Below the pieces are notes generated by a model that had not been told where the DNA came from, did no database searches, and saw only the letters and a program-made list of their open reading frames with translations. The translations under genes and the position numbers were made by a program. DNA of 64,000 nt from Amblyomma americanum (Eukaryota > Arthropoda > Arachnida > Ixodida > Ixodidae), in NCBI RefSeq assembly GCF_052857255.1, contig NC_135505.1, positions 62,475,649-62,539,648 of the forward strand, read 5' to 3'. Within the stretch, counting starts at the first letter, position 1; every line of letters starts with the position of its first letter. Positions 21,384-32,788 of this stretch are shown here, piece by piece.

Positions 21384-23397
21384 TGACTGTTGGCTTTCTT
21401 CATATGTGCGGTCGAGAGAGAGGGCTGTGGTGAGAATGTGATAGCCGGCGACGCCGCGCCCTTAGGCAGTGGCCATATGCTGCCATATATTATCCGCCGG
21501 CTTATTTATTCATTAAATACTGCCAGCATCGGTAGGTCCAGGTGGAGGTAAAATGCAACATGAAAAAATGCAAAATCAATATTCTGGACTTCAATTAAAA
21601 AGAGAAACAAAGGGCTTCACAGGCGTGGATTCTAACACAAAATAGGGAATTGAACACAGCGAAACATTCGTCCTAGAAATATTCAGAAATTCAAATGGCA
21701 GACACAAGCAGTATCGGAAATCCAACATGAAAGAAAGCGAAGTCAGCATTCAGTACGCCAGGCGAAAAGAGAAACATTTTTCAGTTCACTTCTTCATTTC
21801 TTTGCCAATGGTGGAGAAGGCCAGTGCAAGTCTAATGGCGGCTCCCGCCGCCTCTGGCGGGGAATGAATTCTGATAGTGGCGGCGGCCCCCACTGCCTTG
21901 AAAAGTCCTAGTTTAGGGTGCTCAACCGTGTCAACAAAGAGCGTGTAGGAACGATTTCTGCACCTCTTGGTGTCAGAGGTCGCTCGAGCCTGCCGCCTCC
22001 CATGATGGAGGGTAGCGGCGATGATGCGCGAAATGGGCGCCTACTGTCTGCGGCTCTGCTTGCGCGGAGGAATCGTTAAAGTTGTAGTTCTTGGAGTGGT
22101 CATGGGTGGACTGAGAGGGAGCAGTGGCAGTAGGCGCTGTCTCGTATCCGTGCGGCACAGGAGGACCAAATGGTCGATGCTTCGAGCCACATGTCAACGC
22201 ATCGAAAGCGGCTCAATGCGCTGCAGATGTGGCGAGCCTTTCCGCACATTCCGTTTCAGAAACTGCAAGATTTGGCTGGCTCCCGAGATAATGTTGTTTA
22301 CATATGCGTGCCAAGACTAACCCTGCATTGGTGCTAGCGACCTGTGAGTGGTTTTGTAAGCGAAGACAAAATGGCTGCGATGGCATTTGTTGGCGTTAGG
22401 GATCATTACCGAATAGCTGCACCATTCCAGAACAATATTAAAACCATTTTGAAAAACAGTTTAGGTATAGGCGGTATTGAGAATGTGGTGATGATAAAGT
22501 TGTCTGCAAACATTCTTATATTAACGGAGAAACGCTGAGGTAAATAATTAATATGGGTTAATAACAACGGGGGGACAATGGACAGACGCTTGGGGAATGC
22601 AAGAAGTTACTTGGAGGCGGCTACGTATGTTAGTCTTCCCCAAAACTCTTTGTGTGCGAAAGAACAAAAATTCTCCATCCAGATTAATATTTTTGCTGTG
22701 GGTTGAGGGGTTGATGTAGCAGTAAGGGATGGAGGTGTGCAGGGTTAATGAAGGCTTTTCTAAAACCCAGTAAGATGGCGGCAGGGTCTGCATTGGAGTC
22801 AACGTTAGTATACAACTATTGAACTAAATGAGTTACTTGGATTTCGCATGAGAATACTTTGGGAAAACCATGTTGCGAGGGCTGAAAAAAGAAACGATTA
22901 CAGTCTAACAAAACTGCAAAAAGTTGAAGAATCAGCGGTCGTGCTTGCCTGTGGTCTACCCTTCTTCGTGTTTTTATTAGATGCTACAGCCACCAAAATA
23001 TGTAGTACTGATACACCCAATGCGCTGCCAAACTCGCCTACTGTCCCTAGCTGCCTGAACCTGCTCTGAGTGGCGCTGAATGTGTGCCGAATTTTTAGAA
23101 AGGAGCTAGCAAAGTGGTCGCGTCACATCGAGCTGCTGGTCCGCGCGCCAGAAGGTGCATGTTTAGGCGCTGCGGCGGTACAGCGCGTCGTGAGCCCGCT
23201 GTGTTTTCACGCGATAGCGTATACAGCTCGTTCGGTCAGAAAGCCGTCGGCGTAGTCGGCACCAAGTGTCGGAAATAATCGAAGGCTGCGTAAAAAAAAA
23301 TCGTTTCATACCAACTGTTTCCCGCAGAATGTTCCGGATGGTGTCATACCTTTCAGCGTTTCGTGCTGCATAAACTTTCACGTTAAGTTCGAGCGTA

Positions 23398-23460
23398 GCT
23401 CGTGGTTGGGATTCGAACCGGCGACGTATACCCGGGGGCTGCGCCAAAGAATCGTATGGT
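23398..23460 (-). other. tRNA-like B-box fragment
   Basis: The minus strand carries a perfect B-box, GGTTCGAATCCC (plus 23408-23419), preceded by TTTGGCGCAGCCCCCGGGTA. The A-box is poor. Confidence 0.35.
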
Positions 23461-24424
23461 AATTTGCGGTTCTAGTGATTGATGATTGACTGCTGCGTGA
23501 TAGGCGATGACGAGTTGACGAAATCCTTGCAATCAATTGATTAAATGAAAAAGGGGGGTGTAAAGGTGCCACAATGCTCAGAAGGAAAAGCCAGTGCATG
23601 ATGATGCTAAATGAGGAAATTTAGAGTGCGCCATTAAGTAGTTAATTGAAACAATTAAAAAAAATGAGAAATGCCTTCAAAGGTGTCAAACAGCTCCGAA
23701 TGGAGAGCCTAACCCACTACGCTGTCGCGTCATGCCTTTAAGGCAAAGCTTAAGTGTCCTCTACAAATTTTTTGCTCACTCCCCGGTGTGTTTAGAGTCA
23801 CATTACTTTCTTTTTCTCGAATAGCTCTTATTATAAGGTACGGCGGAAACCAGATGGTGATGTCGTAGTGGAAGTGGCAGTTGCGCGCCGCTACTATTGC
23901 AGGCGCATTAGCATCATATATGTGCTACTTGCCAAGCGGGAAGGCAAGATGCTGCTTGCTGTAGCGACGGAGTTGCGCGCGACGGCCACCACGGGCGCAC
24001 TGGCGTCGCGCTAAAGTAAGCCAGCCACCTGACGCCTTCGACTCAGGAGCGTATATAGCATTACGATTTGAATTACTCACCCTTTTTGCTTACTTGGTCG
24101 ACCGAGAGCGCAAAGAGTTCGCGAGCAAACCACAGCTGCGAGTTTCACAGGTGGGTGATGTATGGCGAGCCGAAGCGCATGCTAAGTGACGCCGCGTGTT
24201 ACGACGTCCACATGTCTGGCAACAACACAGCAGAAGTTCGGGTGGCCAAACAGCTATCGCTCATTGTCGGGCATTTAGCCCCGAGCGCAAAGGCTTTTGT
24301 TACTGACAGAGCTATATAGGCAATGTCTCGGGGTAATACGCGGATGGAGGAAAGTCTAGCAGGGAGGCCAAACCGGAATTCGGCCCGCTGTACCGCTGTC
24401 ACAACCAAATTACATTGCAGGACT

Positions 24425-24500
24425 AGCCAAGATGGCTAAAACCTCACACACTTTGAGTTGCGTACCCAACAGGGAGTAGGTGCGAATCCTCGGTATAGGT
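24425..24500 (+). other. Weak tRNA-like fragment
   Basis: CAAGATGGCTAAAACCTCAC and, 40 bases later, GTAGGTGCGAATCCTC resemble decayed A- and B-boxes. Confidence 0.25.
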
Positions 24501-25008
24501 AAACTTGCTTCGCATGTATTGTATTTTCGGAAGTAATCTTGTGCTGCTGATCGACAGAGGGGCGAAAGGTACCGCGGACAGTAAATCGAAGGTGCGCGCG
24601 TTTAACGCATGCCTGCATGAAAACTACGCGAAAGACAGGGACACGTCCGCAGTAACACAATATCAGTGCTGCTGTGTTCTTATTCTCGTTTCCCGTTGCG
24701 CTTTTTTTTTCGCTGAAAGATTTTTTTTTAACACGAGCTACCATTTAGGCCAAGATTCCGTAGTTGTAAGGTACCGCCGTGACCACAGGTGCTTTTACTT
24801 CACGAGGATTTCAAATAAACCTAGTTAAGGACAATGGAAGCCATGCTTTTTATTTTCCTTTTCTTTTGAGTGCATGTTATACGAAGCTGACATTGGTGAT
24901 TTCACCGGCATTGCGTTCTTGTCAACATCTGTTGCGTGAGAAAAGCCTGCGTGGACACGTGAAGAGACGCGCCACATTTGAGACGGTTCACCCTCTGCAG
25001 ACGCAGCC

Positions 25009-25266
25009 ATGGTGCGCGGCGTTGTCCTGGTGGTTCTGCTGAAAGCGATCGTGGCCAGCGAGATGTACGTGGAGAGGGACACCGCGGGGGGCCGAGTGCG
25101 GGGCACGGTTCTGCGCGCCGCCGGCCGAAACGTGGAGCAGTACCGCAGCATTCCGTTCGCCGAGGCACCCATCGGAGAACTCCGATTCCGGCCCCCGCGG
25201 CCCAGGGAGCCCTGGACGGGCACGCTGGACGCCACCGCCTCCACAGCGGCCACGGCTTGCCCCCAG
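25009..25266 (+). CDS. Type-B carboxylesterase, exon 1 (signal peptide and N-terminus)
   Basis: This exon encodes 86 residues from an ATG in good context (CAGCCATGG). Residues 1-17 are a hydrophobic signal peptide (MVRGVVLVVLLKAIVAS), so the protein is secreted or enters the ER. GRVRGTVLRAAGRNVEQYRS, IPFAEAPIGELRFRPP and PREPWTG are the N-terminal blocks of the carboxylesterase/cholinesterase family. ACPQ supplies the first Cys of the first disulfide. The exon ends CCCCAG before GTAGGC at 25267, phase 0. It joins directly to exon 2 at 40865, whose EDCLRLNVW gives the partner Cys. Base composition is clearly more GC-rich than the flanks. The enzyme hydrolyses carboxylic esters; its substrate cannot be told from the sequence. 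Confidence 0.88.
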
Positions 25267-27234
25267 GTAGGCTTTCGGGCCAGCTAACCGACTACCTGTA
25301 AGAGCCGGAGGACTCCTGTCTCAGCGTGCGCGTTCCGCGTCGTGAGAGCACGTGTGTCACTAAGGCACTCAGGAGCTAAGCAATTGCTTTGTGCCTACAA
25401 GTGTTTTCTGCCACCAAGCAATTGTTTTCTCCTGACAATAGTTGGTTGAAGCAGCATTTTCTTTTAGCAAGCTCACAGAGGTGAAGAACCGCAGAGAAGA
25501 TGAAGCATATAGCGGCGCCAGTTTCAACAATTTATTGCGGCACTAACCCGTGCACCAGTTTATGCAGGATTGGCGTCAGCGTGAACGTAACAAGAGAATC
25601 GCCTTGAACGCAGGTATGGTAGTTTCTTCTGCGAAAAAAAAGAAAAATGAATTGTCAGAGGGAAAGGGGGGGGGGGGGGTGAAGTAGACATATTGATCTC
25701 TTCCTGATGCGTTGATGCGGACCTATTCGGTAGTTTTGAAGAAAAATACGCGTCCATCCCCACCCATCGTATTACCAAAACGCGCTAGTGGACCTAAGGT
25801 CGTGAATATCCTTCTGCAGCAGCACTGCTACCCTTCTTTGCTGAATAAATTTGTGCCGGGGTTCAGGTTACAACAACCGGATGGAAACTGCCCCGCTGTG
25901 CCTACCATGTTTTCTGCTGTCTATGCCTTCTGTACGCTTAGCACAAGGAAATGTTTTATTGTGCCTAATTACTAACTCCTTCCTAGGCAACGGCTCGAAA
26001 CTTATTCCATAGAGGCAGTGGAGAATTAAATAAATAATAAATAACATTTAAGCTCTCTTTCAAGTATGTGCAAATGCTGGCCTGCCAGAGCCTCAGAAAG
26101 CTTAATTGGCAGCGCCCGGCAGTAGACAGCAGACATGGCAGATACTGAAATAAAAAACTGCAATAGGAAAACAGCAGAAGAACGAGGAAAAACAAGTGCT
26201 CTAAAAGGAGACAGTCAAACATAAAATTCAACAATATCAAAGAGAGTACCGTAAAGAGAGTACGTAACTTAACTAGACAGGCGTTCACTTTCTTTCTGGA
26301 GTTATCTCGCAAATGAACTTATGGAGTGCAAAAATCACTTGTCCAGATGTAATTGAAAACTATACTCTTTCAGAAAATGTGTGAAAAGTCAGGCAAATGT
26401 AACAGTTCGGGAACACTACTATGTTTATCACGTGACTCACCACGCATTACCGATGTAAGAGTGGATTTCAGTATGCTGTTAAAATTCTTATTATGCTGTT
26501 GACATTCTTCCTCCAAAAGGCAGAGCAGAATTAAAAGCAACATTACCGCAGCGTAAATCGACTTCGGCTTGGCCCCGTACGATTGACTATCGCATGGACT
26601 CGCATTCTGTGCTTAGTGACTCAGCAAACACTGCAGCTTTCATTACACAAAGGAAAGGGTTAACTGGAAAACACAGGGCAGGGATAACTCGAGAGCAACA
26701 GCAGAGCCTTCGTTCTGTCCTGTGCTATCTCCGTAAGCGGGATGTGGGTGTGCGGGAAAAATTAATTTGAAGCAGTCACGCAAGCGAACTGACTTAAATG
26801 TCTTAATGTGTGCGGAAACGGGCAGGGTCCACGGGGCTCTTTCCTACAAGACAACTGAGTCGTGAGAGCGCAGTAATAATTTTTCTTTTTGCTATATCAC
26901 GCATCCTGGAAAATTAAGTAAATTTTAATGGCGCAAAGCAACGACAGGAAGACAATGAGACAGAAAGAGCGCCTACTACTAACCGGTTTTATTGCGGAAA
27001 ATATGCGCCAGTACAATATCATCGTTAGTGTGCTATCAAATCCGGAACAAGCCAAGAAAAAATATGTACAGAAAAAGATTATATTTATGTGTAAAAGTAA
27101 GTGTAATGCTACTCACAGATTAAGGCACGAAAAATTTTAGAACACGATAGCAAGATCTACACGTGACCATCTAAAAAATCGAGTTGCCGGCCGCTGAGTT
27201 TAACCGACGAAGTGATTATGCACGAGGGCCCACC

Positions 27235-27654
27235 TTATTGTATGTGAAATGCTTCGATGACTTCCCTTTCAACTCGCTCTCTGCCTCTGCCGATAAAGTT
27301 TGCCTCCTGCAGCACCGGTGCGCAATCTTTGCAATCTCTGCAGTGATCAGGGAGGTTTCCCCTTTCATTGTTTATTACTGTCAGTCTGTGCTCACTCGCT
27401 CTCCCGTTGAAATAACGTCCAGTCTGCCCAAAGTAGACACGCCCACACTTGAGCGGTATCTCGCAGATGACTTCAGACCTGCATTCTGTATATCGCAGCC
27501 TATGCTTGATAGCGCAACTAGGGGGACGTTTGTGCATCATGGAGTAAATCTTTCCAAGCTTATATGGTGCTGAAAACGCCACATTCACTCGGTAATGACC
27601 GCCTATCTTCTTGATGTTGTGCGCTATTTTCTGCATGTACGGAATTACCGCCAC
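27235..27654 (-). pseudogene. PLE2 linker and GIY-YIG endonuclease
   Basis: AVIPYMQKIAHNIKKIGGHY begins a linker like that of PLE3. EVICEIPLKCGRVYFGQTGR shows GIY as VIC and YIG as YFG, both altered. REVIEAFHI closes the domain. The Cys-rich middle (CRDCKDC) is kept. The 139-residue frame is open, but the changed motif residues suggest loss of nuclease activity. Confidence 0.74.
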
Positions 27655-28640
27655 ATGCCTCTTGTCTCACTGCTTGCTCGGTAGATCCCCTGCTCGAAGC
27701 GAGTTCTATTTACTGCAGCAAAGCATAGGAAACGGCGGTTATCAAAAAGGCATGGATAGCCAGCGTTGCTCAATCTCTGAAGCTGCTTTTCGAAGCCAGC
27801 CTGCACACAATGATCACATGATTTTGAGAGAGCGGCGTGTAAGCACGTCATGGCAACTACGTTTCACCAGTTTGGAATGGGCACCGCTGAACGGCATGAG
27901 GCTATTCTTGGACCGGGGGTTAAACACTCAACACACATGATCTACGCCAGTGATACCAAACTGAACGTCCAGAAATTGGATATTGCCCCCTTGCGGCAGT
28001 TCCCAAGTGATGGTGAGGCGTTGGAAATTGTATCTAAAAATATTAAGAACATCAAGGGCAGCTTCGTCAAATTTAACAGAGGCAGGCCGGTCAAAGGGAA
28101 AAAAGTAATCATCAACAAAGCGGACAACCCGTCTAACAGGTGTCCGGTTTAACTGCGCACAAATTCGCTGGTCAATAACAGCTAAAAAGATGTCAGTTAA
28201 AATAGGGGCAATAGATGACGCAATGCAAATAGCAGTTCTTTGCAAATAAAACTTCTGGTTAAAATCAATAACAGTGGATTGCAGATAAAATTCAAGCAAA
28301 GAATCAAAATGGTCACTGGTGATCCTAACAGCGTTGTGAAACCTTACTTCATCGAAATCATTTATGCTCTCACGAATGGATGTAAAGAGGCTATCGTGAG
28401 GACCAGAGTAATACAAGTTTTCTACATCGATAGAAAATGCACATGACGTTTTGTCCAATCCTGGCCTCATTTAACTTAAAACGGAATGAGGGTTCTTAAT
28501 AAAGAAAGGGCCATCCGCAGAAAGGTGCTTCCAAGAATGTTGTAGAAACTTAGATGGGACTGTGATGTTCCCTTTTCCGATACAATAACCCACAATGGAC
28601 ACTCAGGTTATGGGTTTTACAAGTCAAGAAAACGTCTAAA
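27645..28640 (-). pseudogene. PLE2 reverse transcriptase
   Basis: From 28470 downward: CAFSIDVENLYYSGPHDSLF (motif A), ICIASSIAPILTDIFLAVID (motif B), RFVDDYFFPF (motif C with both Asp present) and LPQGGNIQFLDVQF. The segment 27851-27645 continues in another frame with LSKSCDHCVQAGFEKQLQRL, the linker conserved with PLE3. Upstream of 28470 a stop interrupts the N-terminal frame. The catalytic Asp pair survives, but frame breaks exclude activity as written. Confidence 0.76.
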
Positions 28641-28680
28641 ACTGCTAACAGTAAAAAATTAAAAAGAATAAAATATCATA

Positions 28681-28841
28681 AAAACAATGAAAGGCGAAAC
28701 CTCCGTGATCACTGCAGAGATTGTAAACATTGCGAAACAGTGCTGAAAGAGGTTAAGTTTACCGTGAACGGCAGAGAGCGAGTTGAAAGGGAAGTTATGG
28801 AAGCATTTCACATACAAAAAAGTAGGCCCATGTGCATAAGC
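28681..28841 (+). pseudogene. PLE2 inverted copy: end of GIY-YIG domain
   Basis: The + strand reads LRDHCRDCKHCETVLKEVKF, then GRERVEREVMEAFHIQ, nearly identical to the minus-strand protein end at 27235-27400. It is cut at 28841 by the P-like element and resumes as 3' UTR at 30480. Confidence 0.76.
28834..28841. repeat. P-like element target duplication, left (GCATAAGC)
   Basis: Identical to 30472-30479. Confidence 0.85.
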
Positions 28842-28943
28842 CACGATGTTAGAATAACATATTGAGGTGTTCACACCCTGCCCCCGCCGCGCGCGAGAGC
28901 GCCGCCCACTCGCGGCCACAATATCTTCGGGGTGAGGGGAAGG

Positions 28944-28957
28944 GTTGCCATGGAAAC
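28944..28957. promoter_or_regulatory. X-box-like motif (RFX site) in the P-like element
   Basis: GTTGCCATGGAAAC matches the RFX X-box pattern (GTTGCC, short spacer, half-site). It lies about 220 bp upstream of the THAP ORF in a CpG-rich stretch (28880-29050) that could be the element's promoter. The match is seen; function is inferred. Confidence 0.45.
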
Positions 28958-29164
28958 TGGTCGCTAACTTAGAGGTCGCTGCGAAAGGCGGGCCCACGCT
29001 GGGCGGCTCGGTCCGGTGTGGCGCGGCACTGCGCACGTGTTTCTGGCACATTTCGGAGTGTGCGGCTGCGCTGCTGTGCTGTTTTTAAGTTCTTTTATTT
29101 TGCACCAAGACCTTGTGTTTGTATATCGTCAGCAGAGTAGCCCACAGCAGGTGAATGCTGCGCA

Positions 29165-29746
29165 ATGCGAAGAAAGTGCTTCGTGCCGAACTGCAATTCA
29201 GACTACCGGACATCTGCGCAGCGTGTGCCATTTTTCAAAGCTTTGTCGGACAACTTTCATTTGGAGAAGTGGCGCAGTGCGATTTCTAGGGCAGACCGGA
29301 CGTCAATGCCCACTGAACATGTTTGCGCCAAGCATTTTGCAGAGGACGCGATAAGCAGGGCATATTACGCGGAGCTCCATGGAAGAGGGCTACTTTACGC
29401 CGAAAAGAGGCCTCTGCTTTCCAGAGATGCAGTTCCTACATTATTTCCGATTTGTTCCAAGTATCTCACGCGGACAGAGAGACATAGAAACCCACCCCGG
29501 AAGAGGAAACCTCCTGCGCAAGCATCCAAGCTACGTCCGCCGAAAGTCGGCGACAACGGTGCGATGCCATCTCTCCAAGCTTCCTTGCCTGCTGTGATGC
29601 CTGCAGATCCTGAAACAGCCTTGAAGCCAGCGGTTAAGCGACAGCATCTTGACTCTGACTCTACCACTCTGACGCTATGTCTGGCAATAATTGATGGTGC
29701 TTCAACAAATACACCGCATTGCCTCCAGTGGAAAGGAGCTTATTGA
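29165..29746 (+). CDS. THAP-domain protein, first exon of a P-like transposase
   Basis: The frame has 193 residues. A complete C2CH THAP zinc finger occupies residues 1-94: Cys5 and Cys10 (CFVPNC), FFKAL, Trp36, Cys54 and His57 (HVCAKHF) and the AVPTLF box at 89-94. The region after it is basic (RHRNPPRKRK) and then low in recognisable structure; the RNase-H-like catalytic domain of P transposases is absent from the following 700 bp. In P elements the THAP finger binds near the element ends. The last 15 or so residues may be read-through past a splice donor. It could act as a DNA-binding repressor-like product, as truncated P proteins do; that is inference. Confidence 0.78.
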   Translation: MRRKCFVPNCNSDYRTSAQRVPFFKALSDNFHLEKWRSAISRADRTSMPTEHVCAKHFAEDAISRAYYAELHGRGLLYAEKRPLLSRDAVPTLFPICSKYLTRTERHRNPPRKRKPPAQASKLRPPKVGDNGAMPSLQASLPAVMPADPETALKPAVKRQHLDSDSTTLTLCLAIIDGASTNTPHCLQWKGAY

Positions 29747-30471
29747 AAACTATGCCCGTTCTATGATAATTTGCATCGGAAAAAAAATGCCATTTTGTCA
29801 AGCTTTCGTGTTGAGTTATGGTCCATGATCCGACGCGGCCTTTCATCCCGTCAGATACATTTCCGGCGTGAAAAAGTTTTAACCTAGAACTTGAATCGTA
29901 AATAGCCGCGCTATAGTAGTGCTCTGCATCTTGAAAATTAGCCCACTCAGCGAAACAATGTTTGAACGGTCTTCATATAGAATGAAGAAGCAACGATAAG
30001 CGTGAAGCAGAAACGTTCCGGTGCAATAATTTCCTGCTCTTGTGAGCGGAAAAGGGCACGAGGACTTCCACTCCTGTTTATTATGCTTAGATCTATGATT
30101 AGATCGAATGAAATATGAATTCAGCGAGGAAGCGAAACGTGAATGCGCTTCGAGTGTTTCTCGACCGAGTCCATATCATTAACTGCTTTACACAAGAAAA
30201 TTTCATGCAAAAATTTTAAGATTGTCACACTAATGATTTTAATTTAAGCAATGAATTTCATTCGCGTTTTGAATTCAATTCACGCCACGAAAGCGAAAAT
30301 CAAGCTTGGGAAGTGGAATATGAAGGCGCCAGAACCGCTCAACTGGGCCCGCTGACATCGGCGTCATCTGTCAGCTTGCAGCCGAACTGCAAGGCGCCCT
30401 CCGCCGCGGCCGAACATAATCGGGACGCTCCAGTGGGCGCAGTGTCAACTCCTCAGTATTCTTGCACCGTG

Positions 30472-30479
30472 GCATAAGC
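30472..30479. repeat. P-like element target duplication, right (GCATAAGC)
   Basis: Identical to 28834-28841. Confidence 0.85.
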
Positions 30480-30822
30480 ACTTCTTCAGTTAAACTCAGC
30501 GGCCGGGAACTGGATTATTTAAATGGTCATGTGTAGATCATGTCATTCCTTCTTGTTATCGTGTTCCTATATGTTTTTTGATGCATTTTTCTGTGAGCAG
30601 TAATTCACTGGTTTTTACGCATAAATATGACCTTTTTCTGTATATTTTTTTTCCAGTTGGCTTGTGCCGGCTATGATAACGTACTGATGATGATAATATA
30701 CTGGCGTATAAAGGTGGTGTCTCCCGCAATAAACTAAGTTTGTAGTATGCGCTCTTTCTGTCTCTTTGCCTTGCTGTGGCTGCTCCTCTGTCCCGTTCAA
30801 ATTTATGATGAACCAACTAGCC
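30480..30822 (+). other. PLE2 3' UTR of the + copy (right inverted repeat)
   Basis: It starts ACTTCTTCAGTTAAACTCAG, the mirror of 27215 downward, and ends in ACCAACTAGCC. The reverse complement of that end (GGCTAGTTGGTTCAT) also occurs at the 3' tail of PLE3 (GGCTAGTTGGTCCAT at 32160). Confidence 0.7.
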
Positions 30823-32788
30823 AAACAGAAAGTACTTGTGCATCCCGTAAACGCTTAAACCCGATAGTAAGTATTTGGGTTAATGAGAAGTTTCTTTTCT
30901 GCTCATGAACGAGATATCACACCATGCGGTGAGCTGCCAAAGCAGCATATTGTCGCCTGCTGCTTGGCCTTTGCCAGGATAACGTGTGTTGCATAAAAAA
31001 CGGGAACTTTCTTGAAGCAATGTTAAACAATAAGTTCTAGCGTTTATGGATCGCCAATGCCCGCAGTCTCTTGCACGTGCTTGCCAAGGTACCTAACTGT
31101 GCTACATGATTAACGCCTTTGAAATCCTGCCGGCTCCATGGTACTGATCCACTTTCACACGAAAAAGAGGAGCCTGAGCCACCGCGCGGGCTTCTTGCGG
31201 AGTGAGTTGGGCTGATTTCCCGTGATCAAGGACAGAGTTAATTAGCCGCGCACCACGTGCGATGCTCCTTTTGTGACGTCAGGCCGGCAGCACGGCACAG
31301 CGATGTATTTTCCGCAGGAGAGAACGCATCGGACATTCCCTTGAACTGCTCGTCCTTATATTGCGTAGCATGTAAATCACGCTGGTCGTCTGAATGTAAC
31401 TTCAATACCGACTGTAGTGCCAACTTGAATTTCGCTCTCCAGTTGTCCTCTGTCACCACTTAAAGTTAGGTTAATACACATTCCTGCGAAGAGATCCAAT
31501 ATTTTCTTTAACAATAGGCGGTGAGACCTCCGTACGGGTCCCACTGGAATGCGTAAGCAATATATGGCTCGTTGGCAACTAACCCGGCGTACCCGCAAGG
31601 GCACCTTGAGTTTCAAGGTGGTGGTGCTTGGCGCCACCACGGACTCTTAGCCCCCGAAGCTGTCATCCGCACCATGGCGACAGGTTGTAAGGTGAAGGGT
31701 AGAAACCATGAACGGTGGCGGTCGGGGCCATAGCCGAGCCCCGGCCGACGGGCTCCCCGTCTGTTTACCAGGCGGGGGGCTCCGGGACCTTTCTGTGAAT
31801 AAGACGGTGAACCACAGGCGACATTTAGGAACCGTAAGTGTATCCATAGCGCATGAGTACCTATTCTTAAAAAAAAAACCTGATTGGTCCCTGAAAAGGA
31901 ACCGCACCGACGAAACACTCACCAGTACCCGACCTGACGTTGACCATTTCCCTCACTTTTTAGTGATACACTCCCTGACAGAAAATGACCCCGTTTCAGT
32001 GATGTCTGTTTCCGTTATCGCTATAACCCCTTGAGAAACTCACTGGGAAAAAGTGCAAAGCAAAGAAACCCTCATCTGGTGACCTTCTTGCTGAAGTGTC
32101 CCAGAAAGACCACTGTGACATCCTTCTGAGTCAAAGGCAGTTTGGCAGAACTTTTTGCTGGGCTAGTTGGTCCATTCTGACAATAGTGAAAACAGCGCTA
32201 AAGAAGTAGCCGGAAGGCGAAACGAGGAAGTGACAGGAAAGAGCGCTGACTGACAACTGAATTTATTGAGCGAAACTCGCGCAATATATAGGAAGGCAGT
32301 GGCAAAGATAGTCAGATGCAGTCAACGTCACATGATGCAAAGAGCCAAAAAGCGATAAAAAACAAAACAAGGTGATAAAGCCTACAGTGAACTGAATCAC
32401 AAAAGGGATGGTAACAAAAAGGAAACTACACTCAATGACTATACACAGTTAATGTCACATGGTGTAAAGAGCCATAAAAGCGATAAAACCACAACAGGGT
32501 GAAAAGGCTAAATGTCCGCAGAAACTGAAAGGGATGGTAACAAAAACTGCATGTTGACTTAAACAGTTAATGTCACAAGGTGTAAAGAGCCATAAAAACC
32601 GATAAATCATCCATAGCAGATAATAAGGGTAAAACCGATAAAAACTGAAGAAATGGACTTGTGGAAAGAATAAAAATTGACAGAATGTAGCAACGTAAGG
32701 ATAAAAAATTTCACAGACCTTAACAAAAAAAAAACGATGCAACAGTGACACTCAACGATTGAAATACGCGTAGTTAACAATAAAAATT

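Larger units (their letters stand above)
20871..25008. other. No recognised gene; tRNA-like fragments and a minisatellite
   Basis: Apart from the short items listed separately (21087, 21324, 23398, 24425), no domain is recognisable. A short sequence around 23718-23770 (GCTGTCGCGT, then GGCAAAGCTTAAGTGTCCTC) recurs near 44280-44330, so a repeat family is present. Confidence 0.45.
28842..30471 (+). mobile_element. P-element-like DNA transposon, 1,630 bp, with TIRs and 8-bp target duplication
   Basis: The left end is CACGATGTTAGAATAACATA (28842-28861), then GAGGTGTTCACACC. The right end, reverse-complemented, is CACGGTGCAAGAATA, then CTGAGGAGTTGACAC (30471 downward), giving imperfect TIRs of about 33 bp. 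The exact 8-bp GCATAAGC flanks it at 28834-28841 and 30472-30479, and lies in the middle of PLE2 sequence, so the empty site is known. Eight-base duplications and a THAP-domain transposase are the hallmarks of P elements; the Drosophila P TIR begins CATGATGAAATAACATAAGG, strikingly alike. Only a THAP-encoding first exon is visible, so the copy is non-autonomous (internally deleted). Confidence 0.85.
26920..30822 (-). mobile_element. Penelope-like element PLE2, head-to-head inverted copies, invaded by a P-like element
   Basis: The minus copy carries 3' UTR (26928-27215), GIY-YIG domain (27235-27654) and RT (27645-28640). It is joined at about 28670 to a + strand copy with only the end of GIY-YIG (28681-28841) and the 3' UTR (30480-30822). 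The left UTR is an inverted copy of the right one (for example AGACAGAAAGAGCGC at 26950 against GCGCTCTTTCTGTCT on the right). The + copy has the 3' tail, ending ATGATGAACCAACTAGCC. The two parts of the + copy are separated by the P-like element. The flanking target duplication was not identified. Confidence 0.78.

Noticed and set aside
18218..24500. Functional tRNA genes
   Set aside because: B-boxes are good in places, but acceptor stems do not pair and A-boxes are weak; best seen as SINE heads or pseudogenes.
32178..32300. Hammerhead ribozyme in the Penelope terminal repeat
   Set aside because: A short hairpin followed by GAAAC is present (GCCGGAAGGCGAAAC), but a proper CUGANGA core at the right distance is not; not supported without a covariance-model search.
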